NCBI GenBank assembly: GCA_001600695.1
Contig: BCKQ01000004.1
Coordinates: forward strand, 1,059,677 to 1,123,676
DNA length: 64,000 nt
Source of the DNA: Ascoidea asiatica
Taxonomy: Eukaryota > Ascomycota > Saccharomycetes > Ascoideales > Ascoideaceae
Direction of reading: 5' to 3'
Position 1 is the stretch's first letter. The number at the start of each line of letters is the position of its first letter. The translations under genes and the position numbers were made by a program. Below, piece after piece: positions 9,016-19,591 of the stretch. The notes beneath the pieces are model-generated. The model saw nothing but the letters and a program-made list of their open reading frames with translations, did no database searches and was not told the origin of the DNA.

Positions 9016-10164
9016 TTAAACATCACCTAATTTATTTATAATTAAATATAAATCTCCAGTAATTAATTCCATATTTTTAATATTTTTAATATTATTAAAT
9101 TTATTAAATTTAATTATATTATTTTCAATTTCTTTAATAATCTCAATTGCTATTTCTTTTAATTTTAATAAAGTTAATTTACAATAATTAAAAGAATTTG
9201 AAATATTTTTTAAATAAAATAAAATATAATTTTTTAAATTATTATCTTTTGTATTTTTTTTTAAAATATTTAAAATTTCATTATTATTTAAATCAAATAA
9301 AATTCCATGTAATATTAAAAATGAAAATTTACCTTCAGTAATATCTTCACAAAATCCTTTATTTTCTTTATAATTATTATCTTGTAAATTAAGATAATCA
9401 TCTTTAATTTGATAAATAATTCCCATTAAATTAATTAATTTAATAATTAAATCATTTAAACAATTATTATTTTCTTTATTATAATTATTAATTAAAGGAT
9501 TATTTGAATTATTAATCATTAATCTAATTGATAATCTAAATAATCCACCAGTTTTATTCATCACCATATCACAATAATCTTTTTCATTTGGACATTTTAA
9601 TGAATCTCTCCAATATAATTCAATACCTTGACCTCTATGTAAATTAATCATTTCTTGATTAAAAATTTTAAAATTTTCTTTAATTTGATTATTATTTTTT
9701 GAATTTAATTTATTTATTAATTCAAATGCTTTAAAATACATATAATTACCTGAATTTATTGTAAATGGTATACCATAAATTTTATGAGCAGCTGGTGAAC
9801 CTCTTCTTAATTCTGCATTATCTTCAACATCATCAATTAATAAACTTGAACAATGTAAAATATCAATAATTTCTTCAATTATTTTTATATCATTTTTAGA
9901 TACATTTAAAATTTTATTAAATGATTCAACCATAAATTTTCTAAATTCTTTACCAGGATGTGAAAATAAATAATTAAATGGTCCTTTTAAAATTTTTTCA
10001 TTGGATTCTGTCCATTCTGATTTCAGTAAATTTAAATTATTTAAATTCATACTTAATCCAATATTTCTTTCATTACTTAATTCATTATTTAATTCATTAT
10101 TTGATTCATTTTGATCTTTATTAAAGTCATTGGATTCAATATCTAAATGTTTACTTGGTTCCAT
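9016..10164 (-). CDS. BTS1: Geranylgeranyl diphosphate synthase
   Basis: This 382-residue trans-prenyltransferase joins farnesyl and isopentenyl diphosphates to make GGPP, the donor for Rab/Rho prenylation. The first Asp-rich motif is DDVED at 111-115, followed by ELRRGSPAAH with the substrate-binding Arg pair. The second is DDYLN at 255-259, followed by EDITEGKFSF. The two bulky residues before the first motif (Leu-Leu-Ile) fit a chain-length class of C20. The first 50 residues are Asn/Ser-rich and not conserved. I use the ATG at 10164; the longer frame starts at a TTG. It is divergent from DER1 with a 531-base shared promoter. Length is close to the 335 residues of Saccharomyces Bts1 plus inserts. 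Confidence 0.93.
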   Translation of the reverse strand: MEPSKHLDIESNDFNKDQNESNNELNNELSNERNIGLSMNLNNLNLLKSEWTESNEKILKGPFNYLFSHPGKEFRKFMVESFNKILNVSKNDIKIIEEIIDILHCSSLLIDDVEDNAELRRGSPAAHKIYGIPFTINSGNYMYFKAFELINKLNSKNNNQIKENFKIFNQEMINLHRGQGIELYWRDSLKCPNEKDYCDMVMNKTGGLFRLSIRLMINNSNNPLINNYNKENNNCLNDLIIKLINLMGIIYQIKDDYLNLQDNNYKENKGFCEDITEGKFSFLILHGILFDLNNNEILNILKKNTKDNNLKNYILFYLKNISNSFNYCKLTLLKLKEIAIEIIKEIENNIIKFNKFNNIKNIKNMELITGDLYLIINKLGDV

Positions 10165-10695
10165 GATTATCAATTGATTGATTGATTGAATGGTTGTAGC
10201 GCTGATTGAAATATAATAAAAATGAAGTCAGATTTCAGATTCAAATTATAACCGTGAAAGAAATAACAACGAGATTAATCTAAATAACAATCGAATATGT
10301 TTTATATCTTTCTTGATAAGTTCTTGATAAGTTCTTGATAAGTTCTTGAAGAATTCCTGATGTATTTATATGATTGTTTATATATCTATTTGATATATTC
10401 ATCTGATAAACAAAGAAGATAACAAAGAAGATAACAAATAACAAAGAAGATAACAAAGAACAAAGAATCAATTTTGAAAAAGAGGCAAATTCAGAAAACA
10501 AAGGAACCTCGACGCCAGAACTGCGGTTCTCCTCTCCGGTCTCGCTGGCAAAAGAATAAAGAATAAATATAAGAATAAATATAAGAATAGATGAAGGATA
10601 TAAACAAATAAAGGATATAAACAAATAAAGGATACAAAGGATAGATATTGAATAGAATATATATAACAATCAATAACAAATACAATAACTACATA
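10165..10695. promoter_or_regulatory. Divergent BTS1/DER1 promoter
   Basis: This region contains AGTTCTTGATA repeats at about 10309-10350 and an ATAACAAAGAAG repeat block at about 10415-10465. A G+C-rich patch at 10500-10555 (cgacgccagaactgcgg) is flanked by AAGAATAAATAT repeats. I do not see a clear unfolded-protein-response element here. Confidence 0.5.
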
Positions 10696-11334
10696 ATGGA
10701 TAGAATACCCTTTGAATTGATAACTGAGGTGCCTCCAGTAACAAGATTTTGGACTCTTGGAATAATACTAACATCAATATTAGAAAATTATGGAATGATA
10801 AAGGATATAGATTTATTTTTTTCTCATGATTCTGTATTTAAAAATCATCAATATTGGAGAATTTTAACAACTTTTTTTTATTTTGGTCCATTAAATTTCG
10901 ATTTATTCTTTCTTTTATTTTTCATGATACGTTATTCAAGATCTTTAGAAGAAAATATTTCAAATTCAAAAAATTATATTTGGTTATTATTTATAAATTC
11001 AATTTTTTTAATAATTTATTCAAATTTTATTTATCCATTACCAATGCTTGGTCCAAAATTACAAGAAGCTATAGTTTATATTTGGTCAAGACAAAATTCA
11101 AATATTAAAATTTCTGTATTAGGTGTTTTACAATTTAGTGCAGCTTATTTACCATTTTTTTATGCAGGTTTAAATCATTTATTTTTAAATATTCCAATTA
11201 AAGGTGCTTTAGTTGATATTATTATTGGTCATATTTTTTTTTATTTTAATGATGTATTTCCAAAAATTCATAATTTTTTTCCATTATCTCCTCCATGGGA
11301 ATATAATTTTATAAGAAATCATATTAATATATAA
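10696..11334 (+). CDS. DER1: Derlin, ER-associated degradation
   Basis: This 212-residue polytopic ER membrane protein is of the derlin (inactive rhomboid) family, which moves misfolded luminal proteins toward the Hrd1 ligase. The conserved start FELITEVPPVTRFW is followed by the derlin WR motif (QYWRILTTFFYFGPL) and several membrane spans. The C-terminus is short and lacks the extended tail with SHP boxes that marks DFM1, and the length matches the 211 residues of Saccharomyces Der1. So DER1 is favoured over DFM1. I start at the ATG at 10696, where conservation begins; the longer frame adds 16 unconvincing residues. Confidence 0.88.
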   Translation: MDRIPFELITEVPPVTRFWTLGIILTSILENYGMIKDIDLFFSHDSVFKNHQYWRILTTFFYFGPLNFDLFFLLFFMIRYSRSLEENISNSKNYIWLLFINSIFLIIYSNFIYPLPMLGPKLQEAIVYIWSRQNSNIKISVLGVLQFSAAYLPFFYAGLNHLFLNIPIKGALVDIIIGHIFFYFNDVFPKIHNFFPLSPPWEYNFIRNHINI

Positions 11335-11769
11335 AAAATTGAACTGTACAAGTAATAATGAAAATAAATAATGATTAAAAAAAAAAATAATGATTTTATT
11401 CAAAATTATATAAAAAATTATATATAAAAAAAGGGCTATAAATTTTTAGCAATATATATACAAATACATATATACAGTATATATATATATATATATATAT
11501 CTTTAATGAATACATTGATAAATAATAATTGGAATGGAGATAAAAAAAAATTACATATATACTTAAAACTTGAATAACTGAATAACTGAATAACTGAATA
11601 ACTGAATAACTAAATGACAAAATGATAAAATGATAAAATGATTGAATGATTGAAGAATGAATAAATAATAACCCAAATAGATGAATCAAAAGAATCAAAA
11701 GAATCAAAAGAATATTGAAAAGTAACTGATAGAAAAAAAAAAAAAATAGAATAAAATAAAATTTATCAT
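11335..11769. other. Convergent 3' region of DER1 and SCT1/GPT2
   Basis: This is A+T-rich terminator-type sequence with a (TA)n run at about 11478-11499 and an 8-base AACTGAAT array at about 11569-11610. AGAATCAAA repeats lie near 11685-11710. No gene is seen. Confidence 0.6.
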
Positions 11770-11854
11770 TTAATAAGCATCATCATAATTATCTCCTTCT
11801 CTTTCATTATTTCTTTTGAAAAAGGCAGAAGATATTTTACTCATGAATTCCTTT

Positions 11855-11891
<37 letters not shown>

Positions 11892-14049
11892 CAATTGTTG
11901 AATTTGAATTACTTATATTACTAAATATTGGTACTTCTGAGATTGAATTAATTGAATTAACTCTTGAAAGTCCATCTGATGATTCTCCAGTTAATGAACT
12001 AAATACTCCTTCTGAATGTTCTTCATCACTTAATGTTGATGTTGTACAAGATTCATTATCATTAAAATTTTTATCTTTTTTTAATTTTTTTTCAAATTTT
12101 CTTCTTTTTCTTAATTCTTGAGTTTTAAAATCTTCTTCTTCATCTGAATCTAAAATTTTATTACTATAATTATAATTATAATTATATTTATCTTTTGATT
12201 CTAATAAATTAAAATCTGGATATAATTCAGGTCCAATTTTATTAATTAATTCTGTAATTTCAATTGATAATTTTTTTCTATTTAATTTTAAATTATTTAA
12301 TTCAATTGGATCAATTATTGATATATATAATGGTTTTAAAGATTTAAATAAATCCATACCTTGATCACCAATTATTAAAGCTGCATAAGTTAAAGTTGCA
12401 GAAAATAAATATATTGAAAAAAAAAGTAAAGATAATTTCCAATTTTTAAAATAATTTTCATAATATTTATAACAATACCAAGTAATAATTGAAGAATAAA
12501 ATATATATAATAATGGTGCAAAAACCATAGAAACTAGAATTTTCCAAGTTGCAACAACATCATTTGCTTTAATTTTAACAGTTGAAGATTTTAAAGCTTC
12601 TTTTGCTTTTTTTTTTGAAATTTTTTTTGTTGCAATAAAAACTGGTGAAAATAAAATTGTACCAGGTAATGCTAAAATACTTAAAAAAAATAATTTAATT
12701 GATTTATAAATTAAAATTGAAATATTTTTTGGTATATCAATTTTTGCATCTTCAACTAAATGATCAGGTATATGTAAATGATTTAAAGCATTATTATATG
12801 ATAAAATTTTTTTTTTTAAAATTTGAACATCTTTTAAATCTTTAAAATGATCATAACCATTAACTAATCTTCTATTTAATTCAATTATTAATGGTAAAGG
12901 TAATTTATTTGCAAAATTATTTGAATATAATCTTCTTGCAGTTTGTATAACCATTAAAGTTTCATAATCTGGACAAGTAACAGTAACAGATTTTAAACCA
13001 TTTGAAATAATTTCTAAAGATTTTTTAATTGCATCTTTATGAGAAATTCCATCATTTTTTTTATATAAATTAATTAAATTTTTTGGTAATTCAATTGGAT
13101 GACCAAATTCTACAACAGCTCTTGATCTATATTTATGTGGATGAAAATAATTCATACCACATGGTATAATTTTTACATTACAATTTTTATTTTCAGACAT
13201 TGCACCTAAAGCCATAATTGCAACACCAGCTTTTAAAGGTAATAAATTTGTTCTATCATGAGAACCACCTTCAGGAAATATACCAATACAATTACCATTT
13301 AAAAGATGATTAAAAACTTTATTATAAACATTTTTTTGATTAATTTTTTTTGCAATTTTAAAAATTGTACCTTTAATTAATAAATTTTTAATTTTTATAT
13401 TTTTTTTTAAATCATTTGAATTTAAATTAAATTCTTTTTTAATTATTAATTCATTATCATTTAAAATTTTTAAAATTTCAACATTACCTAAAGAATTTGG
13501 TAAACCAATTAAACCTTTTATAGAACATTGTTTTGTAAAATTAGTATTTATACCAGATATTAAAGTTGGATTATTTTTTAAATCTTTTATAATAATTTTA
13601 CCATAAGTTAATTTTAAATCATCTTGTGGTCTATTAACACCAATTGCAAGACATGATCTTGCTAAAAAACCAACAATTAATCTTTTTAAAGATTTTGCAG
13701 CAATTAAAAAACTTACTCTTCTATTACAATTTTTTTTAACTTGACCCATTAAAATTATTGGATCAACAAATTGATTTGCATGAGGAGCAGCAACAAAAAT
13801 TAATGGACCATTTTTTGGAACTCTAAAAGCACCTCTTGGTCTAATTTCTCTAAAGAAACAATCAAATATACAAGATAATAACCAAAGAAAAAAATCATAA
13901 GAAAGTAATTCAAATTTTGTTGGTTGTTTATAATTATTTAATTTTATTTTTTCTTCATTTTTATCTTCATTTTTATCTTCATTTTTATCATTTGAATCTA
14001 TTTGAGATTTATCTTTTAAATCTATTTGAGATTTATCTTGATTATCCAT
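11770..14049 (-). CDS. SCT1: Glycerol-3-phosphate/dihydroxyacetone-phosphate acyltransferase
   Basis: This 759-residue ER membrane enzyme performs the first acylation in phospholipid and triacylglycerol synthesis. The PlsC-type motifs are clear: PHANQFVDP at about 89-97 (catalytic His and Asp) and FPEGGSHDR in the acyl-acceptor site. A large insertion between them is typical of yeast Sct1/Gpt2. Two or three hydrophobic regions follow in the C-terminal half (including LFFLSILALPGTILFSPVF). The tail is acidic and Ser-rich, as in the phosphorylated tails of the Saccharomyces enzymes, and ends in EGDNYDDAY. SCT1 (759 residues in Saccharomyces) and GPT2 (743) cannot be separated by eye. The promoter contains a G+C-rich island. 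Confidence 0.9.
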
Positions 14050-14804
14050 TTTAGAATTAAATGAATAAAGAAATATAATTTAAACCTTTATTCACTTATT
14101 AAGAATATAAAATAAGTATTTTTAAAAGAATAAATTATTTAATATTCAATAAAGGATATATAATAGGATATGATATAATATGACAGGATAAGATAAGATA
14201 GGATAGGATTCAGAGAATAATAATATAATAAATGTAATCCAAATACAATTCACTTCAATTGAAACCAGAATCAAAACCAAAATCAAAATGAATATGATTC
14301 AAGAATGATGGAGTGAATTGAATAAGAATAAAAGCTTTTGATTCGCAGCAGAATCCCCAGATTTTACATGTTTATTTTATTTCTTTGTTTTGTTCTGTTA
14401 TCAAATGGCAAAGCAGAAAAAGAAAGCAGAAAAAGAAAGCAGAAATTGTTGAACTGAGAAATGTTGGACGAGGCAGGGCACCGCCACCGGGCAAGGAAGG
14501 AGAAAGGGCGGATACTGAAAGGGGGCTGGTTACAGCGGATATCGCGGCGCGTGAAGTGCGTGAGAAAGTGCGTGCAGACGTGCGTGCCAAACAGCGTGGG
14601 AAAGTGCGTTTATTTCCATTTCCGTTTTGGGCCTCGCTGAAACTTTATTTATTTTATTTCATTTTATTTCATTTTATTTCATTTTATTTCATTTTATTTC
14701 ATTTTGTGATTGATTCTAAATCATGAATTTAGAATTGGTCACAGCCATTTCAATTCTTTTTTGGCTTTCCAACTGAAGTTCTTATTGATTCTTATTAAAT
14801 ATTA
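14050..14804. promoter_or_regulatory. SCT1/GPT2 upstream region with G+C-rich island
   Basis: The part near 14160-14215 has GGATA/GATAAGATA repeats. An island at about 14450-14640 is strongly G+C-rich, with repeated GTGCGTG words (about 14555-14587) and CAGCGTG at 14592-14598, the core of the yeast unfolded-protein-response element. An ATTTTATTTC array follows at about 14645-14705. The open frames in the island look like chance frames in G+C-rich DNA. The last 100 bases are the 3' flank of the next gene. Confidence 0.5.
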
Positions 14805-16637
14805 TCAATTTTTATCAATCTTCACCAATTTACTATTCTTTCGAACATCAATTCTTCCTTGATATTCATATTCATCTTGATTTTTATTTTCAAAAATTTT
14901 AACATTATTTGAATTTTTTAATTTTTCTTTATTATAATCTGATAATAAATATTTGAAATTTTTATGTAATGATTCAATTTTTAAATATTCTTTATTAATT
15001 TCTTCAAGTTTTCTCTTCATTTCAATATCTTCATTATCTTTAGTATCTTTAGTATCTTTAGTATCCTCATTATCTTTAGTATTATTCTTTATTACATTTT
15101 TATTTTCAATATTCTTCTTGGTTTTTTTCTTATTCTTAAGTTCATTATTATTCATACTACCTTCATAATCCATTGTATTTTCAATCTTTATAGGATTAAA
15201 ATTATTATAATTATTATAATCATCAAAATTTATATCTAAATTAAATTCTTCTAAATTATTATAATTTAATGAAAAATTATTTTCAATATTATTAAAAATA
15301 TTAAAATTACTTAAATTACTTAAATTATTATTATTATTATTATTATTATCTTCATTAACAACTTCATTTACTCTTTCAAGATTCTCAAGATTTTCAATTC
15401 TTTTAATATCTTCAAAAATCTTTTTTTCAAGTTCTTCATTAACAATATTAATATCTTGTTGTTGTTGTTCTTCTTCTTCTTCTTCTTTGATTTCTTCAAT
15501 ATCTTTAATATCTTTAATATCTTTAATATCTTCTTTGATATTTAATTCATCAATTAATTCAAATTTATTATTATTAAAACATTTAACATTAAATAAAAAT
15601 GAATAATCTATTTTAAGTATCTTACATAATGATAATTTTTCTTCATTAAAATTTAAATCACTTAAATAATTATAAATATAATTTAAACTTTTATCAATTT
15701 TTAGTTCTTTATTAATTTCATTTTCTTTTTCATTTTCTTCTTCTTCATTAATATTAAAATCATTCATAGATTTATAAATTTCAAAATTTTTTTTAAAATT
15801 TTCATTCATTTCATATAATAATTTAACAATTATTAAAATTATATAACATAATTCTTCATTTTTTTTAATTAAATAATTTTTAAAAATTTTTTCAATTTTA
15901 TAAATTTCAAAATTTTTAATTTTATTAAATTTTAATAAATTAATTTCTTTTAAAATTTTTTCAAAAATATTTAAAAAAATTTTAATATATTTCTTATTAT
16001 CATATTTTGTTAATTTATTTTCTTTATTAAAATTTAATTTCCTTTTTTTTTTACAATATTTTGGTTTAATTAATTGAAATTTATCTTCAATTTCTTTACG
16101 TTTTTTAATATCATCATCAAAATTTAAATTATATTTATTTGAATAATTTAATTTATTATAAACTTCATTTAATTTATTATTCCTTTTATCTTTATCTTTA
16201 TCTTTATCTTTATCTTTAAGATTATTAGTGTTACTAGAACTAGAACTTGAACTTGTTTTAAAAAATTTTAATTTAGTTTCTTCAAACTTTTCTTCACTTA
16301 TATTTAAAACTTTTATAACTTTCTTAATACTTGATTTATTTGTAAAATCAGTGATTTTATTACTAATATCAATGTTACTGATACTTTTATTTTTTTCTAT
16401 ATTCAATTGAATTCCTTTATATTTATCATTTTCATAAATATCTGAATTGATGAACTTCTTCCTTATCTTCTCATCATTCTTTATTATGATATCTAATTGA
16501 TTCTTTTTATTCTTTTCATTATTCTTTTCATTACTTTTGACATTGATGCTTTTATCATTCACCTCTCTTGAACTTGGATCAGATTCATCTTCATCTCTCT
16601 TCCCAGGAAGCTTCAACTTGATCTTTCTGCAAACCAT
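14805..16637 (-). CDS. Unidentified Lys/Glu/Asn-rich coiled-coil protein
   Basis: This 610-residue protein has no fold I can name. The start is basic (MVCRKIKLKLPGKRDEDE) and the first 160 residues are charged and Ser-rich. Residues about 195-285 are the least repetitive part, with alternating hydrophobic and charged residues that suggest helices. Residues 390-480 are acidic and Asn-rich, with repeated KDI and KDT units. The end (YEYQGRIDVRKNSKLVKI) is again ordinary sequence and may be conserved. The basic and acidic composition suggests a nuclear protein, but that is a guess. I use the ATG at 16637; the longer frame begins with GTG. It is divergent from BUD13. Confidence 0.8.
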   Translation of the reverse strand: MVCRKIKLKLPGKRDEDESDPSSREVNDKSINVKSNEKNNEKNKKNQLDIIIKNDEKIRKKFINSDIYENDKYKGIQLNIEKNKSISNIDISNKITDFTNKSSIKKVIKVLNISEEKFEETKLKFFKTSSSSSSSNTNNLKDKDKDKDKDKRNNKLNEVYNKLNYSNKYNLNFDDDIKKRKEIEDKFQLIKPKYCKKKRKLNFNKENKLTKYDNKKYIKIFLNIFEKILKEINLLKFNKIKNFEIYKIEKIFKNYLIKKNEELCYIILIIVKLLYEMNENFKKNFEIYKSMNDFNINEEEENEKENEINKELKIDKSLNYIYNYLSDLNFNEEKLSLCKILKIDYSFLFNVKCFNNNKFELIDELNIKEDIKDIKDIKDIEEIKEEEEEEQQQQDINIVNEELEKKIFEDIKRIENLENLERVNEVVNEDNNNNNNNNLSNLSNFNIFNNIENNFSLNYNNLEEFNLDINFDDYNNYNNFNPIKIENTMDYEGSMNNNELKNKKKTKKNIENKNVIKNNTKDNEDTKDTKDTKDNEDIEMKRKLEEINKEYLKIESLHKNFKYLLSDYNKEKLKNSNNVKIFENKNQDEYEYQGRIDVRKNSKLVKIDKN

Positions 16638-17005
16638 CACTTACTCCTTCAATCTTGTCTTGATTCTCTCTCTTCTCTTCTCTTCTCTTAATACCAATCA
16701 ATCAATCATCAATCACTTTCTTCTTCTTCTTCTTCTTCTTCTTCTTTTATTTGTTTATTTCTTTTCTTTTCTTTCATTTTTTGTTTTTTTTTGTTTTGCA
16801 GAGCCGAGAAACCACCGCGACGGATCCAATCCGATTTCAATTTCAACTTCAAAACAAACTGAAAGAAAGAAGTGAATAAAGAATAAAGAATAATAAAGAA
16901 TAATAAATAATGAATAAATAATGAATATCTGATAACAATGCAATAATATTTTATAATTACTATTTTATTCAAATCACATTATTAAAACTTGAAATATATT
17001 TTGAA
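16638..17005. promoter_or_regulatory. Divergent promoter with (TTC)n tract
   Basis: This region has a (TTC)n tract at about 16720-16746 and a small G+C-rich patch at 16798-16838 (cgagaaaccaccgcgacgg). AATAAAGAATAA repeats follow before the BUD13 start. Confidence 0.5.
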
Positions 17006-17884
17006 ATGGGTAATTTAAACGACTATTTAAACAAAAATTATCTTACCAATACCAGTAATAAAAAATCAAAGAAATCAAATTCAAAATCAATAAAGAAACA
17101 TGATTCAGATAAAAATAAAAATAAAAATAAAAATAAAAATAAAAATTTATCAAAGTCAACAACTTTAATAATTGATGATAATGATATAACTTCAAATTTA
17201 AATTCTAATTCAATAATAAATAAATCAAATTATTCTATAAATAAACAATTTGAAATTGATAGAAATGAAAATACTAATAAAAATTATGATAAAAAAAAAA
17301 TTTGGAAAAAAATAGCGACAAATGAATTATTAAATAAAATTATAAATAATGAACAAAAAGAATTTAATAATCAAAAAACAATATTCAGAGATCAAAATGG
17401 AAGAATAATAAATTCTGATTTAGATAATGAAATTTTAAATAAAAATGATATAAAAAAAGATAATTCTAAAGATAATCTTCAATATACTTATGATGAAGAT
17501 TTAGATCCAATACCATTCAATGAAGATTCAGTAATAAGATTTCAAAAAACTGAAAAATTTGGAAATTTTGAAAAAGAAGTTAAAAAAAATGAATTAATTT
17601 TAGAAGATGATCCAATAAATATAATTTCCAATAATAATGAAGATATTGAAAATAATTTAAATAAAAGAAATAATAAATTTATTTCAATAACTGGTAGAAA
17701 ATTATATAATAAAGGTCCATCAACTGTAAATAGATTTAATATCATTGCAGGTTATAGATGGGATGGTATAGATAGATCAAATGGTTTTGAAGAAAAATAT
17801 TTAAAAAAACAAAGAGATATAATTGAAAATGAACAAATAAAATATTCTAAAAATTTTCAAAATTTAGATTCTGATTCTGATTAA
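17006..17884 (+). CDS. BUD13: Pre-mRNA-splicing factor Bud13 (RES complex)
   Basis: This 292-residue protein is of the RES complex (with Snu17/Ist3 and Pml1), which binds the activated spliceosome and aids splicing and retention of pre-mRNA. The family signature lies near the C-terminus: GPSTVNRFNIIAGYRWDGID followed by RSNGFEEKYL. An upstream conserved block is TIFRDQNGRIIN, which matches the TVYRDxxGR motif. The N-terminal third is Lys/Asn-rich low-complexity. Length is close to the 266 residues of Saccharomyces. The tail ends in an acidic Ser-Asp run. Recognition is firm. Confidence 0.93.
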   Translation: MGNLNDYLNKNYLTNTSNKKSKKSNSKSIKKHDSDKNKNKNKNKNKNLSKSTTLIIDDNDITSNLNSNSIINKSNYSINKQFEIDRNENTNKNYDKKKIWKKIATNELLNKIINNEQKEFNNQKTIFRDQNGRIINSDLDNEILNKNDIKKDNSKDNLQYTYDEDLDPIPFNEDSVIRFQKTEKFGNFEKEVKKNELILEDDPINIISNNNEDIENNLNKRNNKFISITGRKLYNKGPSTVNRFNIIAGYRWDGIDRSNGFEEKYLKKQRDIIENEQIKYSKNFQNLDSDSD

Positions 17885-17983
17885 TTTTATATCTATATAT
17901 TATATTTTATATTATATTATATTATATGATATTATATGATATTATTTATCTATTATTTATTTACTTACTAGGAAATTATGAAA

Positions 17984-18447
17984 TTATGAAATTAAATTTT
18001 TAATTTCATAATGAGATTCTGCAATATTATTTGATACATCTAAAAATAAATAATATTCTTGATTAATTGCATCAACTAAATTTTGTAAATTATCATTATT
18101 ATTACCATTAAAATTACCATTAATATTATTATTATTATTAATATTATTATTATTATTAATATTATTCATATTTAAATTTGAAAAAATTGAAATTTTATCT
18201 AAATTTAAATTAACTATTTTATTTTTATAATTATTAATAGAATTATTAATTGAATTATTAATTAAATTTTTTTCATTAATATTTGAATCATTTGTAACTA
18301 ATAATAAATTATTTGTATTTTGTTCTAAATCTTGAAATGATAATTCAATATCATTTAATAAAGTTATTAAAGTATCATATTTTGTTTTAAAATCTAATAA
18401 TTTATCATTAAAGAATTTAATTAAAAATTTATTATTATTATCTTTTG

Positions 18448-18480
<33 letters not shown>

Positions 18481-18492
18481 TGTTATTGTTAC

Positions 18493-18523
<31 letters not shown>

Positions 18524-19260
18524 TGAATTTGAATTTAGATTCATTAAATCAGATAATTTTTGTAAATTATCTAAAATATTTTGTGGATTACTTGAATCAG
18601 ATAAAGTTATAAATTTATTATTATTATTATTAATATTATTAATATTATTAATATTATTATTTGAATTATTATTATCTTTATTATCTTTATTTAAAATATT
18701 AAAAGATAAATTATTAATTAAGGATATAAAATTTTCACAAATTATAATTAAATTATTAAATTTTAATTTTAAATTATTTAAATTTTTTAAATCATTTAAT
18801 AAAACATTATTAATTAATTTATGATTTGAAATTAAATATTTTAAATCTATAGAAATTGAATCAACTAAATTATTATGATTTAAATTATTTGATTTTAAAT
18901 TATTATAAATTATTAATTGTTTATTAATATAATTATTTAATTCTTTAATTTCATTTTGATAATTTTGTGGTAAATCTGTTACTCTTGTTAATAAAGTTAT
19001 CACAGGTAATTGATTACTATTATTATTATTATTATTATTATTTGAATTTAATGGATTTAAGGTGTTATTTGAATAAGTATTCAACGAATTAGAAAAATTA
19101 CCAAATAAATTATTAGAAGTATTATTACCAAAGGTATTATTAGTATTATTATTAGTATTAGTATTTGAAATATTATTATTACCAAAAATTGAATTTGAAT
19201 TTGAATTTGTATTTGTATTTGTATTTGTATTTAATTTATTACCAAATATACCCCCAGATG

Positions 19261-19291
<31 letters not shown>

Positions 19292-19591
19292 CCCAAATAA
19301 ACCAGTTGTATTTGAAGTTGTATTTGAATTTGAATTTGAATTTGAATTTGTATTAAAAGTTAAAGGAGTTGAAGGAGTTGTAGTTGTATTAAAAGTTGAA
19401 GATGGAGTAGTACCAAAAGATACTTTTTTATTTGGATTAAATAAACTATTTGAATTTGTAATTGTATTTGTATTTGTATTTGTATTATTTGTATTATTAT
19501 TATTTGAATCAGATCCAAATGTAAAAGAAACTGATTTTTTTGCAGGTTGAGAGTTATTATTATTATTATTATTATTACCAAAGCTGAACAT
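17984..19591 (-). CDS. NUP49: FG-repeat nucleoporin, NUP49-like
   Basis: This 535-residue protein starts MFSFGN. The first 190 residues are Asn/Thr/Ser-rich with about ten FG dipeptides (SFG, TFG, LFGNN, IFGN), which line the pore channel and bind karyopherins. From about residue 195 (LLTRVTDLPQNY) to the end the sequence is helical and coiled-coil, broken by Asn runs. It ends in a helix containing LFLDVSNNIAESHYEIKNL. A short FG N-terminus plus a coiled-coil C-terminus is the plan of the central-channel Nup62 complex (Nsp1, Nup49, Nup57). The motif after the FG region fits Nup49 best by my reading. Nup57 is the main alternative. Confidence 0.75.

Noticed and set aside
14372-14726. Frames on both strands in the SCT1/GPT2 promoter
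   Set aside because: One strand ends in ATTTTATTTC repeat translation; no conserved residues.
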